8,511 nt of DNA from Desulfobacterales bacterium. GTDB lineage: Bacteria > Desulfobacterota > DSM-4660 > Desulfatiglandales > B25-G16. Shown here piece after piece: positions 6,672-8,511 of the stretch (positions are counted from its first letter, which is position 1; every line of letters starts with the position of its first letter). The notes beneath the pieces were generated by a model. It had not been told where the DNA came from, did not search any database, and saw nothing but the letters and a program-made list of their open reading frames with translations. The translations under genes and the position numbers were made by a program. The stretch is from positions 1-8,511 of the forward strand of contig JABXJZ010000050.1 in the NCBI GenBank assembly GCA_013375335.1, read 5' to 3'.

Positions 6672-7639
6672 CTCTTGACAGCCCCCACCCCAATGGCCTT
6701 CATAACCGTCTTCTTTCTCTCCACATATTCCCAAACGCTCTGAAGATATCCCCAGATACCCTTCTGAAACCTGAAAATGATCATCAGCAGGGCAAACCCC
6801 AGGAACATCTCCCATCGTTGGATATAAATGGGCAGATAGTTGCTGATGACCATGTAACTCACACCGCCCACAACTGCCCCGTAGAGACTGCCGGCCCCTC
6901 CGATCAGGCAGGCGAAAACAGCGCCCACGTTACCATGGACGTCCATAACATTGGGATTGACATAGTTGTAATTCAAGGCAGTCAGTGTTCCGGCCAGACC
7001 GGCCACGGATCCTGCCAAAACGAACGTCACCCACTTATAGAAGAAGGTATTATATCCAAGGAACTTGACCCTCGTTTCATCCTCTTTGATCGATCGGATC
7101 AGAATCCCGAAGGGTGAGGAGGTAACCCGCTTGAGGAGATAAAATACCAACACCAAACAGATAAGGACGAACCAGTACATCGTGGTCCGGCTACTGAAAT
7201 TCAAAAAACCGAACGGTAAAGCGTGAATCCCGAACCCGTCTTCTCCATTCGTAATTCTTCTGAGAGGCGAGAGAACAAGAAAAAAACCGATATGGTTGAA
7301 CGCGAGGTTGATTAAGGCAAAACAGGCCCCCGTTGTTCTGACGATGATGAGGCCGATCAGCATGCCCAGCAAACCCGCGACGAGGATCCCCACGATAATG
7401 GCCAACATGGGATTCCTGCTGATATATTTAAGGAAAAGCCCGGAACAGTAGGCGCCTGTCCCCAGAAAGAGCAGGTGGCCGAAGGAGAGCCGTCCCATGT
7501 ACCCGTACAACAGGTCAAAGGACATGGCAAAGATGCAAAAGATCATGAAGTCCGTGACCCTGTTGACCGACAGCACTGGGGTGATCAGCAGGAACCCTCC
7601 GGCGATTACAAGGAGAGCGATCAGCTCCCGCTCCCTCAT
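6668..7639 (-). CDS. livM: Branched-chain amino acid type ABC transporter permease LivM
   Basis: The second membrane permease, 323 residues from ATG 7639. It shows many transmembrane segments, the family block LSFGHLLFLGTGAYCSG, the coupling segment EDETRVKFLGYN, and the late GGAGSLYGAVVGG block. A longer reading from ATG 7708 would add 23 polar residues; GAGGAG 7 nt before ATG 7639 decides for the shorter one. The C terminus has a polar, basic tail (YVERKKTVMKAIG) that is cytoplasmic by the positive-inside rule. Its stop overlaps the livH start. Gene order K-M-H-G-F differs from the E. coli K-H-M-G-F order. A 275-nt gap with a terminator separates it from livK. Confidence 0.93.
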   Translation of the reverse strand: MRERELIALLVIAGGFLLITPVLSVNRVTDFMIFCIFAMSFDLLYGYMGRLSFGHLLFLGTGAYCSGLFLKYISRNPMLAIIVGILVAGLLGMLIGLIIVRTTGACFALINLAFNHIGFFLVLSPLRRITNGEDGFGIHALPFGFLNFSSRTTMYWFVLICLVLVFYLLKRVTSSPFGILIRSIKEDETRVKFLGYNTFFYKWVTFVLAGSVAGLAGTLTALNYNYVNPNVMDVHGNVGAVFACLIGGAGSLYGAVVGGVSYMVISNYLPIYIQRWEMFLGFALLMIIFRFQKGIWGYLQSVWEYVERKKTVMKAIGVGAVKR

Positions 7640-7670
7640 TCGGTTACTCCTCAGGCCCCTTGAGGGGGGC
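7640..7670 (-). promoter_or_regulatory. livM ribosome site with overlapping alternative hairpins
   Basis: On the - strand TGAGGAG (7647-7653 region) is the livM Shine-Dalgarno. The same TGAGG can pair with CCTCA (7661-7665) across a 7-nt loop, hiding the site. A competing stem, CCCC/GGGG around 7656-7667 with a 4-nt loop, excludes that pairing and would leave the site open. This could act as a translational switch, but the stems are short and chance is possible. Confidence 0.35.
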
Positions 7671-7857
7671 AGAGCTGTATCCGAATAAGATCCAGATGGC
7701 TTGTCCAAAATCAGCTCCTCTCGGCTCAGAAATCCTCAGGGTGGTCCGCTTTTTCCAGGGATACTGGCCGCGACCAATTTCCTTGTGGTCGTTACGTGAG
7801 GCCCTGATGAAAGGCAGGGAAGGGACCAGCGACGGTCTCCAAAGAAGTTCAGACCCT
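7671..7857. other. livM-livK intergenic spacer
   Basis: Part of the 275-nt spacer between livK and livM. No convincing gene on either strand. The stretch may hold a secondary promoter for livMHGF downstream of the terminator, but I see no clear -35/-10 pair. Confidence 0.4.
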
Positions 7858-7899
7858 AAGAAAAAGAGGGGATACGCCCTTCAGTGGCAATATCCCCTC
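7858..7899 (-). terminator. Rho-independent terminator after livK
   Basis: A perfect 9-bp stem (GAGGGGATA 7866-7874 with TATCCCCTC 7891-7899) and an inner GCC/GGC extension (7876-7878, 7886-7888) around a 7-nt loop. On the - strand it is followed by TTTTTCTT. It starts about 16 nt after the livK stop and lies before livM. It should stop most transcripts after livK and let a fraction run into livMHGF, matching the common need for excess binding protein. Confidence 0.85.
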
Positions 7900-7914
7900 C
7901 ACCCTTCTCACTGA

Positions 7915-8511
7915 CTACCAGCCCATTTCTTTCAAGGACAGGCACAACTCCTCACCCGTATAAACGCTGACTACCTTGCCAATGTCCCATTTGTCTCTTC
8001 TTTGGCCGGCTGGTCTGCCGTCGACCATCCACATAGCGTATTTATATTCGGGCCTTCCATCGATACGCCATGTGGCTGGTCCCTTGACACTCATGAATTT
8101 TGGGCTGTTCACGAGAGCCTCGTAGACCTTTTTCGGTTCCAGGGAGTTTGATAATTCGATTCCCCTCAGCGTCTCCTGCATGCCGACATAGGCATACACC
8201 GCAAAGGGGTCGGGCGGCTCACCGTACTCTTTTTTCCACACCTTGGTCAGCTCATCGACAGCCCGCATCGTTTTACGATCCTTGATTCCGGCCAGGTTGT
8301 GATACCACCACCACGCCATGGTCACTTCCTCGAGGGCCTCGGGCGGAATGCCCACTGCAAAAGCGAGGATGATGCAGTTAAAGAAAATCTTCGCGTCCTT
8401 CCGCAGTCTCAGTTCATAGACCTGTTTCAGTGCGTTGATGGCGTCATCCCCCCAGTGGCCCATCATCACCACGTCAGGCTTGGCATCCCTGATCTTGATG
8501 ATGTACGAGGT
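7915..8511 (-). CDS. LivK-like substrate-binding protein, C-terminal part (5' end off window)
   Basis: Paralog of the gene at 1-597, same visible length (198 codons plus stop, TAG) and no gaps in alignment. It is the binding protein at the head of the livMHGF operon, so it is the likely cognate receptor of the transporter here. The same family blocks are seen, with AWWWYHNL at the hinge. Its signal peptide and start are outside the window. Compared with the left copy it carries E-to-K changes at positions 64, 67, 81, 125 and 181 (counted from the first Met in the window) and several further losses of negative charge, so it is far more basic. Ligand unknown for the same reasons as the other copy. 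Confidence 0.92.
   Translation of the reverse strand, partial: TSYIIKIRDAKPDVVMMGHWGDDAINALKQVYELRLRKDAKIFFNCIILAFAVGIPPEALEEVTMAWWWYHNLAGIKDRKTMRAVDELTKVWKKEYGEPPDPFAVYAYVGMQETLRGIELSNSLEPKKVYEALVNSPKFMSVKGPATWRIDGRPEYKYAMWMVDGRPAGQRRDKWDIGKVVSVYTGEELCLSLKEMGW
8435..8511 (-). repeat. Right arm of exact 77-nt terminal inverted repeat
   Basis: Exact reverse complement of bases 1-77, lying within the livK coding sequence in the equivalent frame. Beyond it the two livK copies diverge, at both silent and amino-acid-changing positions, up to the stop codon, after which no similarity remains. Confidence 0.95.

Noticed and set aside
6672..6815. 48-residue N-terminal extension of LivH
   Set aside because: It overlaps livM coding sequence, is hydrophilic and unlike the family; ATG 6671 with the ATGA overlap is the better start.
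1..8511. Invertible cassette or composite transposon flanked by the 597-nt inverted livK copies
   Set aside because: There is no transposase, recombinase or target-site duplication. The similarity is bounded by codons and ends at stop codons, and the copies differ at many sites, as expected for gene paralogs.
1..8511. tRNA, rRNA, CRISPR array, phage or defence genes
   Set aside because: No spaced direct repeats, tRNA-like folds or hallmark protein motifs were seen; all large frames are explained by transport and redox genes.

Overview
The window looks like accessory or catabolic DNA from an anaerobic, probably Gram-negative bacterium, most plausibly a Desulfobacterota-type lineage. That placement is inferred from a tungstopterin aldehyde ferredoxin oxidoreductase (AOR) with its own MoaD-like protein, a remnant of an iron-containing alcohol dehydrogenase, and duplicated branched-chain-amino-acid-type (HAAT family) ABC transporter genes. 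There is no rRNA, tRNA or phage marker to fix the taxonomy.

Layout on the + strand: positions 1-597 are the 3' two-thirds or so of a livK-like periplasmic binding protein gene. A 329-nt noncoding leader follows, then the AOR gene (927-2801), a perfect 11-bp hairpin (2815-2839), and a MoaD/ThiS-like gene (2894-3139). Layout on the - strand, converging on these: livK (7915-8511, partial), a Rho-independent terminator, livM (7639-6668), livH (6671-5838), livG (5826-5056) and livF (5095-4376). These are followed by an orphan C-terminal scrap of a second livH (4343-4212) and a decayed iron-dependent alcohol dehydrogenase (4073-3216) with an internal deletion and a frameshift.

The - strand genes encode an ABC importer: LivK captures the ligand in the periplasm, LivM and LivH form the membrane channel, and LivG and LivF hydrolyse ATP. 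The AOR oxidises aldehydes to carboxylic acids (or runs in reverse) with ferredoxin-type electrons. The MoaD-like protein is probably a sulfur carrier for its pterin cofactor, or an accessory. The lost alcohol dehydrogenase would have linked aldehyde and alcohol pools. A plausible but unproven reading is uptake of an amino acid or small organic acid followed by processing of the derived aldehyde.

Most notable points: the two window ends are exact reverse complements over precisely 77 nt, inside two livK paralogs, which suggests an assembly break at a shared k-mer. The two LivK copies align without gaps at 162 of 185 residues, yet the differences shift net charge by about +15. The AOR has an altered second pterin/cluster motif. 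The region between livF and the AOR operon is a graveyard of deleted genes. I did not find a convincing wholly new system.
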